A stretch of 37,716 nt of DNA from Nitrospira japonica (GTDB taxonomy: Bacteria > Nitrospirota > Thermodesulfovibrionia > UBA6902), in the NCBI GenBank assembly GCA_020723105.1, contig DYJL01000028.1, positions 1 through 37,716 on the forward strand, given 5' to 3'. Shown here piece after piece: positions 21,699 to 29,910 of the stretch. Each line of letters opens with the position of its first letter. Position 1 is the first letter of the stretch. A program made the translations under genes and the position numbers. The notes beneath the pieces are model-generated. The model was not told the DNA's origin, made no database searches, and saw nothing but the letters and a program-made list of their open reading frames with translations.

Positions 21699-22613
21699 AT
21701 GCTTACTGAATCAAAAAAAATCTGGATGGACGGGAAATTTATTAACTGGGCTGACGCAAACGTTCATATTCTGACCCATACTTTGCACTATGGCACGGGG
21801 GCCTTTGAAGGCATCAGATGTTATAAAACAAAAAGCGGTTCCGCTGTTTTCAGGCTGAAGGAACATGTAGACCGGCTCTTTGATTCCTGTCACATTTTGA
21901 AAATTGAAATTCCCTTTTCACGTAAAGAAATCAGCAAGGCCATCACTGATTCAGTAAAGGTTAACGGACTAAAGGAATGCTATATACGTCCGATTGTTTT
22001 TTTAGGTTACGGCGCAATGGGTCTGTATCCTAAAGAAAATCCGGTTCGTGTTGCTATTGCGGTCTGGCCCTGGGGCGCATACCTCGGCGAAGATGGAATT
22101 AAAAACGGCATAAGGGTAAAAATATCTTCTTTTACGCGGCAGCATGTAAACGCCACATTGACAAAGAGCAAGACCTGCGGGGACTATGTAAATTCAACGT
22201 TTGCAAAGCGTGAAGCCCTTGAATGCGGTTATGAAGAAGCTCTTTTGCTTGACACCAGCGGTTTTGTTTCAGAAGGCACAGGACAGAACATCTTTATTGT
22301 GAGAAATGGCATGTTGATTACGCCTCCGCTTCCGTCGGTCCTTGAAGGTATTACCAGAAAAAGCATTATGGAAATGGCGCATAAGGAAAAGATAGAAGTT
22401 CGCGAAGCAAATTTTACAAGAGATGAAGTTTACATTGCAGATGAAGCTTTTTTCACCGGGACTGCAGCGGAAGTAACCCCTGTGCGTGAAGTGGACGGCA
22501 GGACTATCGGAAACGGCAAACCCGGCCCGATAACAAAGAAGCTCCAGAGTCTTTTCTTTAAAGTTGTGAAGGGAGAAGTAAAGGCTTATAAATCGTGGTT
22601 GACGTCTGTTTAA
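21699..22613 (+). CDS. ilvE: Branched-chain amino acid aminotransferase
   Basis: A 304-residue fold-type IV PLP aminotransferase of normal IlvE length. It has HYGTGAFEGIRCY near the N terminus, catalytic K158 in TKSKTCGDYVNS, the ALLLDTSGFVSEGTGQNIF substrate loop, and ITRKSIMEMA plus FFTGTAAEVTPV near the C terminus. It makes the last step of leucine, isoleucine and valine synthesis, and the reverse in degradation. AGGAGG lies directly before the ATG. A D-amino acid or 4-amino-4-deoxychorismate lyase identity is unlikely given the BCAT-like EGTGQN and GTAAEVTP motifs. Confidence 0.95.
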   Translation: MLTESKKIWMDGKFINWADANVHILTHTLHYGTGAFEGIRCYKTKSGSAVFRLKEHVDRLFDSCHILKIEIPFSRKEISKAITDSVKVNGLKECYIRPIVFLGYGAMGLYPKENPVRVAIAVWPWGAYLGEDGIKNGIRVKISSFTRQHVNATLTKSKTCGDYVNSTFAKREALECGYEEALLLDTSGFVSEGTGQNIFIVRNGMLITPPLPSVLEGITRKSIMEMAHKEKIEVREANFTRDEVYIADEAFFTGTAAEVTPVREVDGRTIGNGKPGPITKKLQSLFFKVVKGEVKAYKSWLTSV

Positions 22614-22627
22614 CCCGGAATCTGCTT

Positions 22628-24139
22628 TCAGCCAAAAGAGATCAATCCGTTTTTCATTGAAAGGCTCATCACTACGGGTTCTATGCCGCGTCTTATGCAT
22701 TCCTGAATGTCGTGCCCGCGTTTTATCAGGAAAAGGAACTCCCTTATATCGCCTGTCTTGATAGTTTCGCTCAGGAGCATAAACTGAGGAAGGCTGTGAG
22801 GTTCCTGCAGGTAGCGCTCTCCTTCAGTTGTGAGTGTAACAGATTGCCCTTTCCAGAATTCACCAGGATGCTTGTCAAAAAGCTCACTGAAATTCCACCT
22901 GAACGGATAGTTGCTTTTGCCGGAATTGCAGCAATTCAAGTGCGACTGCTTTTCAATAACATCTGCAAACCTTGCTGATGCGGCTTCAAGAGAAAAACCG
23001 GACACGGACTGTATTGCGGCATTGCTCATATCCTGCCATTTGTTTATGTCTTTAGAAAGCGAATAAATTGCCTGTGCTGCTGCTCGGGGATCAAAGGCCA
23101 CACCTGCAGCCCACCAGCCGTGATAGGTTTTCTCATCTACAATATTCTGAAGAATAAAGAGAGAGCCTGGAATTGAAGCTGCTACAGTTCTGAGCAGGAA
23201 GCCGTCTTTGCCGTTTTCAATAATATCCCTGTAGCCGTCAAAATCGGTTACAACCGGCACACAGCCGTAATGCTTAGCTTCAAGAATTGTAAGGCCAAAG
23301 GTTTCCTGATAATTGTCTGAAGGGGAGAAAAATATGTGGCTTCTGCTATAAAGCTCTTCCTTTTCTTTTTCGCTGACAGAAAAGCAAAGCTCTACCCCCA
23401 GCGGCTGAAGGTAGTGCAAAAGCAGTTTTTTATAAGCCTCATTGTCCACAGCGCCTGCAACAGTGAATCTTATAGCATGATCCGGCGGAAGGTTTTTAAT
23501 TAAAAATTCAAGCGCCAGAATGTCTGCCTTGGTCTGCCAGTCCAGCCTGCCAAGATATAGGACCCGGAAAGGAGTAGCGTCTCTTGCAGGAGTCTGCAAG
23601 GTTTTTGCTTCATATGCAAGAGGGAAGTGCAGAAGGGCCGGCGGCGCTGCCTCAAAGCGGGTGGTCCTTCCGACTTCTTCAAAGAGATTTTTCAGGGCCT
23701 GCATTGCACAGGATGATGTGCACAGAACAGCATCGCCTTCAGCAGGGCCGGCCGCAAGAATTTGATACAGGCTCGCTGTAAAACGCTGATAGCTGAGGCT
23801 GTGCGTAAAACCGAAAACCGGGCAACGCAGCTTCTTCTGATTGCGAAACTCTATCCAGTTAGGATATCTTGCGGTAAAATCAGAACATAATATTGCATGA
23901 ATATCAAAACGCTTAAATGCGTTATTCAACTCTTCGAGGGATCTTATGAGAATGAGTTTTTCCCTTAAAGCCGGCGGCAGTTCAAGAACCTCAAGGCTGT
24001 TCCTGTCAGCGATCATTAAAACCCTGTCAATGCTTTTGCAGAGGAATATGGCTTTGAGAAGGCTTCTGTTGGCGAAGGCCCTGCCAAAATATCCGGGTTC
24101 GTCAAAAGAGAAATTGTCAGCGAGGAGAACAGTGTGCAT
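22628..24139 (-). CDS. GT4-family glycosyltransferase with C-terminal extension
   Basis: A 503-residue GT-B type protein. Residues about 1-190 are the acceptor half. Residues about 190-370 are the GT4 donor half, with RVLYLGRLDWQTKADILALE and the E-x7-E motif ETFGLTILE inside SPSDNYQETFGLTILEAKHY. About 115 residues after the catalytic core (about 390-503) are not typical of GT4 and include GEFWKGQSVTLTTEGERYL. It transfers a sugar from an activated nucleotide; acceptor and pathway are unknown and no cell-wall or polysaccharide genes are adjacent. It converges with ilvE, with a 14-base gap. Confidence 0.82.
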   Translation of the reverse strand: MHTVLLADNFSFDEPGYFGRAFANRSLLKAIFLCKSIDRVLMIADRNSLEVLELPPALREKLILIRSLEELNNAFKRFDIHAILCSDFTARYPNWIEFRNQKKLRCPVFGFTHSLSYQRFTASLYQILAAGPAEGDAVLCTSSCAMQALKNLFEEVGRTTRFEAAPPALLHFPLAYEAKTLQTPARDATPFRVLYLGRLDWQTKADILALEFLIKNLPPDHAIRFTVAGAVDNEAYKKLLLHYLQPLGVELCFSVSEKEKEELYSRSHIFFSPSDNYQETFGLTILEAKHYGCVPVVTDFDGYRDIIENGKDGFLLRTVAASIPGSLFILQNIVDEKTYHGWWAAGVAFDPRAAAQAIYSLSKDINKWQDMSNAAIQSVSGFSLEAASARFADVIEKQSHLNCCNSGKSNYPFRWNFSELFDKHPGEFWKGQSVTLTTEGERYLQEPHSLPQFMLLSETIKTGDIREFLFLIKRGHDIQECIRRGIEPVVMSLSMKNGLISFG

Positions 24140-24300
24140 TTTTGAAAAAACTTTCTGTCTGATGAATTATCAGAAAATTGCTTTTCAACATTGCAAAAGA
24201 ATAACACGCATCAGGGGATTTATCAAGGTAACCCTATCAGGGCGCCTGTTGTGCTTTATCACTGCATTGCATATGATATTTGTATCAACGGGATTGAAAA

Positions 24301-24609
24301 ATGATGAGTTATTTTATTTCAACAGTTACGGATCAGGAACTTAAAAAAGAGAAACAGAAAGCGCGGGACCTTCGTAAAACACAGTGGTGGAAGCACAAAT
24401 GCGCTGAGGGAAAATGTTATTACTGCGGGAGTGCAGTGCTGCCTCGGGAGTTGACCATGGACCATATCATACCGGTTGTGCGGGGAGGAAAATCAGCAAA
24501 GAATAACGTTGTTCCGGCCTGTAAAGAATGCAACAGCAAAAAGAAACATTCCCTTCCGTTTGAATGGGACGAATATCTGCAACGTCTGAAGAGAGAAAAG
24601 ACCGATTAA
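24301..24609 (+). CDS. HNH endonuclease-fold protein
   Basis: A 102-residue HNH protein with complete zinc and catalytic motifs: C39-x2-C42 (CYYCG), D54-H55 (MDHIIPVVRGG), N69, and C74-x2-C77-N78 (ACKECNSKK). Small single-domain HNH proteins of this kind are widespread and often of unknown role (DNA nicking, mobile-element derived, or structural). It is alone on its strand between a divergent glycosyltransferase and convergent ftsH, and no phage gene is nearby. Two ATG codons are adjacent at the start and no clear ribosome site is visible. Confidence 0.88.
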   Translation: MMSYFISTVTDQELKKEKQKARDLRKTQWWKHKCAEGKCYYCGSAVLPRELTMDHIIPVVRGGKSAKNNVVPACKECNSKKKHSLPFEWDEYLQRLKREKTD

Positions 24610-24617
24610 TGCTGGTA

Positions 24618-24746
24618 TTAAAGTAATACAGACTCTGCGCCACGACGGCGGAAAGTGACAATCCCTGCATAGCGGCCCGGAGTTGTTGAAGTAATTAATT
24701 CAAGATCAGGGCGTGCCTTAATTATTTCAAAAAGGTATTTACTCCG
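24618..24746 (-). pseudogene. Possible C-terminal remnant of a class V aminotransferase-like gene
   Basis: A minus-strand frame of 42 codons between stops encodes KYLFEIIKARPDLELITSTT and then GRYAGIVTFRRRG before its stop. The sequence I-T-S-T-x-P-G-R-Y-A-G-I-V-T-F is reminiscent of the C-terminal strand of cysteine desulfurase/class V aminotransferases (R-x-G-I-V-x-F). There is no start codon and a TAG lies directly upstream, so if real it is a degraded end. The assignment is weak. Confidence 0.3.
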
Positions 24747-24801
24747 CTATGTTATGAATGATAGTCATGGTAGTTTCGCCTGGTAAAATTGGAGGAAGAA
24801 T

Positions 24802-26682
24802 TTAACCTGCCTCTTTGATTATCCTCTCAATATCTTCTCTATCCAGAACCTCTTCTTTCATGAGCTCTTCAGCAAGCTTGTCAAGAATATTCTTTTTTGC
24901 CGATAATATTTCATCTGCTTTTAATTCGGCATCAACTATTAATTTTCTTATCTCCTGATCCATGAGCCAGGCCAGGTCTTCACTGTAGCGTTTAGGCAGA
25001 GCGAGTTCCCTTCCGAGAAATGGATGCTCTTCTCCGCGTCCCAGATTTAAGGGGCCCACTTTATCGCTCATGCCCCACTGAGCCACCATCTTCTCTGCAA
25101 GGGAAGAGGCCTCTTTTAAATCATTCTGCGCTCCGGTGCTGACGTCATTGAAGACGAGTTTTTCCGCAACTCTTCCTGCCAGGGCTACGCTCAATTTATT
25201 CATGAGATAGGTTTTAGGATAATAATGCCTGTCTTCCTCAGGCAATAATTGCGTTACACCCATTGCCATGCCTCTTGGTATAATGCTGACTTTGTGTATG
25301 GGGTCCGTGCCAGGCAACTCATGAGCAACGAGCGCATGTCCTGCTTCATGATATGCAGTAATCCGTCTTTCCAGCTCGCTGATGGTTTCTTCTCTCACGG
25401 TTCCCATCAGAATTTTGTCACGCGCCTCTTCAAAGTCGCCCGTATCAATTTTATCTTTATTCTTTCTTATGGCAATAAGGGCCGCTTCGTTTGTGAGATT
25501 CTCAAGATCGGCGCCGGACATTCCCGGGGTCCCTCTTGCGATTTTTTCAAGATCTATATCACTTCCAAGAACCTTGTTCTTTACATGAACTTCAAGGATA
25601 GCTTTGCGGTCTTTCAATCCCGGCCGGTCTATTACAATATGCCTGTCAAAACGCCCGGGCCTCAGAAGTGCCGGGTCCAGAACATCCGGCCTGTTAGTTG
25701 CGGCAATAACAATGACTTCTTCATGGGATTCAAAACCATCCAGTTCGCTCAGAAGCTGATTCAGGGTCTGCTCTCTTTCATCATGTCCGCCGCCAAAGCC
25801 AGCGCCGCGTGTACGCCCGACTGCGTCAATTTCATCAATAAAAATAATGCTTGGAGGATTGGCTTTTGCTTTCTGAAACATATCCCGCACGCGTGATGCC
25901 CCGACACCCACGAACATCTCTATAAACTCTGAGGCGCTGATGCTGTAAAACGGGACCCCTGCCTCTCCTGCCACTGCACGGGCGAGTAAGGTTTTTCCAG
26001 TGCCAGGCGGGCCTACGAGAAGGACCCCTTTGGGAACCTTGGCACCGAGCTTTTTGAATCTGGCAGGTTCTTTGAGGAATTCTATTGTTTCCTCAAGTTC
26101 TTTTTTTGCGTTTTCCATTCCAGCCACGTTTTTAAAAGTTACCTGCGATTTTTGTACATTATGCAGTTTAGCCTTGCTGGCCCCAAAAGAAAACAGACCG
26201 CCAGGGCCCCCCTGAAGCCGTTGAGCGTTTCTCATAATCAGTACCCATATGCCGATAATCAGTATCCAGGGCAGCAGGCCGACTACAAACTGCCAGAAGG
26301 GAGACATTCTTTCGGGGGGCTCAATGTTTATTATTACCCCTTTTTCCGTAAGCATTGTAAGAATATTCTCTCCCTGAAAAGACGGCAGAAAGGTCTGAAA
26401 ATATTTTATGGCCCGTTCCTCTTTTTCACCTGCGGACTTGATACTGATCTCTCTTCTGAACTCCCCGGTTATCTGTGAGTTTCTTATAGTTACCGAATGT
26501 ATATTGTTTAAATTAAGTTGTTCTGTGAATTGACTGTAATTGACAATATGTTCTTTTGGGCCATTCAAATTGCCAAACTGGCTCCAAAGGAGCAGGAAAA
26601 GTAACGGGAGCAATAATGCAAGAGCCATTCTCCATCGGGGGTTTTTCATCTTTTCGTTAACGTTTTGTTTAAGATCGTCCAT
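24802..26682 (-). CDS. ftsH: ATP-dependent zinc metalloprotease FtsH
   Basis: Numbered from the chosen ATG this is 626 residues, normal for FtsH. Two transmembrane helices (about 19-33 and 129-150) flank the periplasmic domain. The AAA+ module has Walker A GPPGTGKT (224-231), Walker B IIFIDEID (279-286) and the second region of homology around [20 protein letters not shown]. The protease domain has HEAGH (445-449) and the third zinc ligand D521 in TGAQND. FtsH degrades misfolded membrane and regulatory proteins. The frame extends 14 codons upstream to a GTG, but that part lies in a repeat and overlaps a TATAAT box, so the ATG is preferred. Confidence 0.96.
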   Translation of the reverse strand: MDDLKQNVNEKMKNPRWRMALALLLPLLFLLLWSQFGNLNGPKEHIVNYSQFTEQLNLNNIHSVTIRNSQITGEFRREISIKSAGEKEERAIKYFQTFLPSFQGENILTMLTEKGVIINIEPPERMSPFWQFVVGLLPWILIIGIWVLIMRNAQRLQGGPGGLFSFGASKAKLHNVQKSQVTFKNVAGMENAKKELEETIEFLKEPARFKKLGAKVPKGVLLVGPPGTGKTLLARAVAGEAGVPFYSISASEFIEMFVGVGASRVRDMFQKAKANPPSIIFIDEIDAVGRTRGAGFGGGHDEREQTLNQLLSELDGFESHEEVIVIAATNRPDVLDPALLRPGRFDRHIVIDRPGLKDRKAILEVHVKNKVLGSDIDLEKIARGTPGMSGADLENLTNEAALIAIRKNKDKIDTGDFEEARDKILMGTVREETISELERRITAYHEAGHALVAHELPGTDPIHKVSIIPRGMAMGVTQLLPEEDRHYYPKTYLMNKLSVALAGRVAEKLVFNDVSTGAQNDLKEASSLAEKMVAQWGMSDKVGPLNLGRGEEHPFLGRELALPKRYSEDLAWLMDQEIRKLIVDAELKADEILSAKKNILDKLAEELMKEEVLDREDIERIIKEAG

Positions 26683-26689
26683 GTAGTCT

Positions 26690-26695
26690 ATTATA
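26690..26695 (-). promoter_or_regulatory. Perfect -10 box immediately before the ftsH start
   Basis: On the minus strand GGTATAATAGACTAC precedes the ATG at 26682, leaving seven bases between TATAAT and the start codon. The transcript would begin at or next to the ATG, so ftsH would be leaderless or nearly so. No good -35 hexamer is visible at the right distance. Confidence 0.45.
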
Positions 26696-26835
26696 CCGAA
26701 AAATAGAGATAGAATGAGAAGCACTATATTCTACCTGTCATTGCGAGAACCCGAAGGGTTCGTGGCAATCTCATTGTAAAAGACAAGATTGCTTCGCTTT
26801 GCTCGCAATGACAATCTTCTATCTCTATTTTTCGG
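26696..26835. repeat. Nested inverted repeat containing a dispersed palindromic element
   Basis: Outer arms of 19 bases (26696-26714 and 26817-26835, CCGAAAAATAGAGATAGAA and its complement) match perfectly. Inside lies a 78-base element with perfect 12-base ends, TGTCATTGCGAG (26736-26747) and CTCGCAATGACA (26802-26813). Inner hairpin-like wording includes AACCCGAAGGGTT at 26749-26761. The inner element belongs to the same family as the in-frame insertion at 3073-3138. It separates the divergent ftsH and nitroreductase promoters. Confidence 0.8.
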
Positions 26836-26849
26836 ATTATATCAGCCGA

Positions 26850-26877
26850 TTGACATTTATTCTGAATCTGATAAAAT
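26850..26877 (+). promoter_or_regulatory. Sigma-70 promoter of the nitroreductase/ferritin-like cluster
   Basis: TTGACA (26850-26855) and TAAAAT (26872-26877) are separated by 16 bases. The start would be near 26884, giving a leader of about 105 bases before the nitroreductase ATG at 26992. The long AT-rich leader contains ATGATATATATCAT, a perfect palindrome around 26903-26916, which could be an operator for an oxygen- or redox-responsive regulator. Confidence 0.6.
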
Positions 26878-26991
26878 TTTTTTATAAAAACAGCACTGTT
26901 ATGTATGATATATATCATGGATGCTTTTTGAACGATCTCTTAACATTCAATCAGCATAGAATCTGTGATAATAATTTAATGGAGGCCCTTT

Positions 26992-27621
26992 ATGGATATA
27001 ATTCAGGCAATCAAGGAAAGACGGTCTATTAATTTCTTTGAGCAAAATAAGGAACTTTCTGATGGCAAGCTTATGGAATTACTTGAGCTCGCAAATCTTT
27101 CACCTTCATCTTTTAATCTCCAACCCTGGAGGGTAGTAGCTGTAAGAGAATCCGGCAGAAAAAAGATTTTAAGAAAATGCGCCTTTGACCAGCCCAAAGT
27201 GGAGGAAGCATCAGCAGTGCTGATTATAATCGCTGATCCAAAAGCAGTTGAAGAGAACATGGACAGAATGCTTGACAGTTGGCAGCAATTAGGATACATG
27301 AAGCCTGAGATGAGAGAAACCTATAATAATATGGCCCTGAATTTATATGGCACAGAAGACAGTCCCAGGAGAAAATTCTTCGCAATAAAAAATAGTGCCT
27401 TGTTTGCAATGAACCTGATGCTTGCTGCAAAAGGAATCGGCCTTGATACGCATCCTATGGACGGGTTTGATGAAGACTGTATAAAAAAAGAGTTCAATAT
27501 ACCTGCTGACAAAGTAATCCCCATGCTTATTGCTGTGGGACATTTGAAATCCGGAATAACTCTTCTTCCGAGGGCTTTTAGAAGAAAGACAGGAGAGTTT
27601 GTTAGTTTTGAGGCTTATTAA
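26992..27621 (+). CDS. Nitroreductase-family flavoprotein
   Basis: A 209-residue FMN-dependent nitroreductase-fold protein. It has the IKERRSINFFEQNK opening with the FMN-phosphate arginines, the SPSSFNLQPWRVVAV segment (about 37-51), and the later LAAKGIGLDTHPMDGFDEDC region. The family uses NAD(P)H to reduce nitro groups, quinones or flavins. It heads a cluster of ferritin-like oxygen-defence genes, so a role as an NAD(P)H-linked reductase in redox defence is plausible. The ATG has GGAGG nine bases upstream. Confidence 0.92.
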   Translation: MDIIQAIKERRSINFFEQNKELSDGKLMELLELANLSPSSFNLQPWRVVAVRESGRKKILRKCAFDQPKVEEASAVLIIIADPKAVEENMDRMLDSWQQLGYMKPEMRETYNNMALNLYGTEDSPRRKFFAIKNSALFAMNLMLAAKGIGLDTHPMDGFDEDCIKKEFNIPADKVIPMLIAVGHLKSGITLLPRAFRRKTGEFVSFEAY

Positions 27622-27659
27622 ATTATTTAGCTTTATTGAAGGGAGAAGGCAACATTAAC

Positions 27660-28157
27660 ATGCTTAGCGGGAAAGAAGACTTGCTGCAGGCGCTTATTGA
27701 AGTATTTCTTATGGAAAAAGGCACAAATGAATTTTATTCCCATGCTGTTGAGAAATTGAATGACAATGAAGTCAGGAAAATATTTGCTGACCTTGCTGCC
27801 TGGGAAAAGAAGCACATGGATTTTATTCAGTTTCTATACCAGGCGATAAACGGAGGATATGATATAAAAGGGTTTGAAGAGTTTAATAACAGGACCGAAG
27901 CTCCGGTAACTGAGGCCGGGATTCTAGTAAAAGGACTTGAAACAAAAGCTGAAGAATATAAATTTACTGATGCAATGGGGGCTTTGACCTTAGCTATGGA
28001 AATAGAAGGCAAGGCATACAATCTTTATCATAAGCTTTCTCAGAATGCGGACGATGCCAACGCAAAGGTTGTTTTCAGGGAAATGATGGACCAGGAAGTA
28101 ACTCACATCGAGCGCCTTAAAAATCTGAGACTGAAGCTGGTGAAGGTTTATCAGTAA
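27660..28157 (+). CDS. Ferritin-like diiron protein (rubrerythrin-type), first of three
   Basis: A 165-residue four-helix protein with the paired carboxylate/histidine pattern of rubrerythrins: EKGTNEFY in helix 1, WEKKHMDF (E-x2-H) in helix 2, MEIEGKAYNLY in helix 3 and DQEVTHIERL (E-x2-H) in helix 4. There is no C-terminal rubredoxin domain. Such proteins reduce peroxide or store iron. The ATG at 27660 follows GGGAGAAGG; a TTG eight codons upstream is less likely. It lies 38 bases after the nitroreductase gene. Confidence 0.87.
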   Translation: MLSGKEDLLQALIEVFLMEKGTNEFYSHAVEKLNDNEVRKIFADLAAWEKKHMDFIQFLYQAINGGYDIKGFEEFNNRTEAPVTEAGILVKGLETKAEEYKFTDAMGALTLAMEIEGKAYNLYHKLSQNADDANAKVVFREMMDQEVTHIERLKNLRLKLVKVYQ

Positions 28158-28189
28158 ATTATGATACATGAAAAGGGGGGGGGCTAACA

Positions 28190-28678
28190 ATGACTGCCTT
28201 TGAAATTGCAATTAATATGGAGCAAGATGCAATAAAATTTTATAACGAAGCAGCGACTAAGGTGAAACACCCTGTCGGTAGGAAGATGTTCCTGGCCATA
28301 GCAGAAGATGAGCGCAGACATCTTGATATGCTTTCCCAGATATTCAAAGGTATTGATTTAACTATTCAGGACATAAACCCGATAAAAAACATAAAGACAA
28401 TTTTTGAAACCATGAAGAGTGAAATGATGCAGATAGTCGAAGCAACAACAGATGAACTCGAAGCTTTTAAGGTTGCAATGCACATGGAAAAAGAAGGCAT
28501 AGACTTTTACAAAAAAACCAAATCAGAAGCCGTATCAGAAAAAGAGAAAGCGCTTTTTGACAGACTTATTAAAGAAGAACAGCAGCATTATGATATTTTT
28601 GCCAATACATATTTCTTCCTTTCAGACACCGGCAACTGGTTCATGTGGGAAGAACATAGCATTGTAGAGGGAGGTTGA
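28190..28678 (+). CDS. Ferritin-like diiron protein (rubrerythrin-type), second
   Basis: A 162-residue protein with the same ligand pattern: NMEQDAIKFY, EDERRHLDML (E-x2-H), HMEKEGIDFY and KEEQQHYDIF (E-x2-H). No rubredoxin domain follows; the C terminus ends in an aromatic tail (GNWFMWEEH) that is also found in some rubrerythrin-like proteins of anaerobes. A GGGGGGGGG run precedes the start by six bases and serves as a G-rich ribosome site. It is directly abutted by the next gene (TGA then ATG). Confidence 0.88.
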   Translation: MTAFEIAINMEQDAIKFYNEAATKVKHPVGRKMFLAIAEDERRHLDMLSQIFKGIDLTIQDINPIKNIKTIFETMKSEMMQIVEATTDELEAFKVAMHMEKEGIDFYKKTKSEAVSEKEKALFDRLIKEEQQHYDIFANTYFFLSDTGNWFMWEEHSIVEGG

Positions 28679-28933
28679 ATGGGTTATACAAACATTGCTT
28701 TAAAGGACCGGATTATGGAGATGTATCCAGAGATTGAAGAGCATGGCCTTAATCTTAGTCTGGATTTTAACCGCCAGTTAAAGACCTTTGACATCAAACT
28801 CGAAAAAAATTCTCATAGCCTGGTAACCCATCTTGAGAAGAAGGATGCCGATGAATGCATGGATGGAATAAAATGCATTGGTCTGGGCATCCAGATAGGC
28901 GAATTTATAAAGAACATTGAAACATTAAAATAA
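28679..28933 (+). CDS. Conserved small protein next to rubrerythrin, unknown function
   Basis: An 84-residue soluble protein whose ATG abuts the stop of the preceding ferritin-like gene. The N-terminal half has IMEMYPEIEEHGLNLSLDF; the C-terminal half has the distinctive THLEKKDADECMDGIKCIGL with two cysteines (C-x5-C) followed by GIQIGEFIKN. I recall similar small proteins in sulfate-reducing bacteria, but no function is known to me. The two cysteines and the tight coupling suggest a redox or metal-transfer partner of the diiron protein. Confidence 0.75.
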   Translation: MGYTNIALKDRIMEMYPEIEEHGLNLSLDFNRQLKTFDIKLEKNSHSLVTHLEKKDADECMDGIKCIGLGIQIGEFIKNIETLK

Positions 28934-28954
28934 CAAGCACTCGGAAAGGATATC

Positions 28955-29227
28955 ATGAAAACGACTATAATTCTGACTATGGTTTTAACATTGATACTGT
29001 CTGGAATATCTCTTTATGCGGTTGAAGAAACAAAGGTGGATGCGAAGGCTCTCTTTGAAAAGAAATGCATTCAATGTCACAATTTGGATACAGCCAGAAC
29101 AAAAAGGAAAACTGCAGCAGAATGGAAAAGTGTTGTAATGCGAATGAAAAATGTTAATCGCTGTCCCATAACAGATGAAGAAGCGGAGGTTATAACAGAG
29201 TATCTGACAAAGAATTACGGGAAGTAG
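28955..29227 (+). CDS. Small monoheme c-type cytochrome
   Basis: A 90-residue periplasmic protein. Residues 1-22 are a signal peptide (TTIILTMVLTLILSGISLYA). One heme-binding motif is present, CIQCH at 38-42, and M62 or M64 in the VVMRMKN segment is a candidate sixth ligand. The size fits a minimal class I cytochrome c. Its position after two rubrerythrin-like genes suggests electron delivery in peroxide or oxygen reduction, although it is exported and the diiron proteins are probably cytoplasmic. Confidence 0.88.
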   Translation: MKTTIILTMVLTLILSGISLYAVEETKVDAKALFEKKCIQCHNLDTARTKRKTAAEWKSVVMRMKNVNRCPITDEEAEVITEYLTKNYGK

Positions 29228-29278
29228 TTATGAATTCAAGCTGTCTCTTTATAAGCACAATAAGTTTTTTGGGAAAAC

Positions 29279-29307
29279 TTGGCAATTTATTTAACAGCAA
29301 GTATAAT
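29279..29307 (+). promoter_or_regulatory. Sigma-70 promoter before the glycogen-binding-domain gene
   Basis: TTGGCA (29279-29284) and a perfect TATAAT (29302-29307) are exactly 17 bases apart. The start would be near 29314, leaving a leader of about 105 bases before the ATG at 29419. It lies just behind a small AAGTTTT/AAAACTT hairpin at 29262-29280 that may end the preceding transcript. Confidence 0.65.
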
Positions 29308-29418
29308 GTTTAAAAAATAAATATTACTATTAAGGCATAGACATCAAAGTGGATAAGTACTATTATCTATACATAGACCGTCAATTTTTTAATATTATAA
29401 AGCAGTAGGAGGGGTATA

Positions 29419-29802
29419 ATGAAAAAAGTAATGATGAAAAATGCATCTATTGTAAGCGCACCTGCAAAGAAAAAGACAAAGAAAAAAACCGACCTTAAAA
29501 GCCTGAGGAAGCAATATCTGATATCAAACAATATATGTAAGGTTACCTTCAGACTGCCTAAGGAAGCTGCTAATGGAGCACAGATGGTGACTATTGTCGG
29601 CGATTTTAATAAATGGAATCTGACTGAGAACAAAATGAAAAAATTAAAAAGCGGCGACTTTACCTTGACTCTCAATCTGCCCTGCAACCGGGAATACAGA
29701 TTCAGATATCTTATAGATGCCAACAAGTGGGAGAACGACTGGTTTGCCAACAAATATGTCCCCAATGATTTCGGCACCGAAGATTCAGTGGTAGTGGTTT
29801 AA
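29419..29802 (+). CDS. Stand-alone glycogen-binding-type (CBM48/AMPK-beta-like) domain protein
   Basis: A 127-residue protein. Residues 1-30 are lysine-rich (APAKKKTKKKTDLKSLRK). Residues about 40-127 form an early-set beta domain as in isoamylases and AMPK beta: VTIVGDFNKWN, FTLTLNLPCNREYRFRYLID, then a W-x2-D-x3-A-x-K-Y pattern and VPNDFGTEDSVVVV. The tryptophans that bind maltodextrin in the family are present (W in FNKWN and in ANKWENDW). No catalytic domain is attached. It may bind glycogen or another partner, and the basic tail could contact nucleic acid or membrane. AGGAGG lies eight bases upstream of the ATG. Confidence 0.85.
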   Translation: MKKVMMKNASIVSAPAKKKTKKKTDLKSLRKQYLISNNICKVTFRLPKEAANGAQMVTIVGDFNKWNLTENKMKKLKSGDFTLTLNLPCNREYRFRYLIDANKWENDWFANKYVPNDFGTEDSVVVV

Positions 29803-29824
29803 GAAAACCTTCAATAAAAATCTG

Positions 29825-29850
29825 CAGGGATGTTTTATAAAATACCCCTG
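29825..29850. terminator. Hairpin after the glycogen-binding-domain gene
   Basis: CAGGG (29825-29829) pairs with CCCTG (29846-29850), and the AT-rich inner arms TGTTTTA and TAAAATA extend the stem to about eleven pairs with one mismatch. A-rich sequence follows on the plus strand, so termination on that strand would be weak. Confidence 0.4.
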
Positions 29851-29910
29851 TGAAAAAACAGTCTCTGGATTCTCTTTTTTCTAACAGGTATTTTAATACG
29901 GGAGGAAAGT

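Noticed and set aside
25249-25896. Plus-strand open frame of 215 codons opposite ftsH
   Set aside because: Antisense to the conserved AAA+ region of ftsH and lacking any motif.
26683-26724. Longer FtsH with a 14-residue N-terminal extension from a GTG
   Set aside because: The extension is encoded by a repeat arm, lacks a ribosome site, and spans a TATAAT promoter box.
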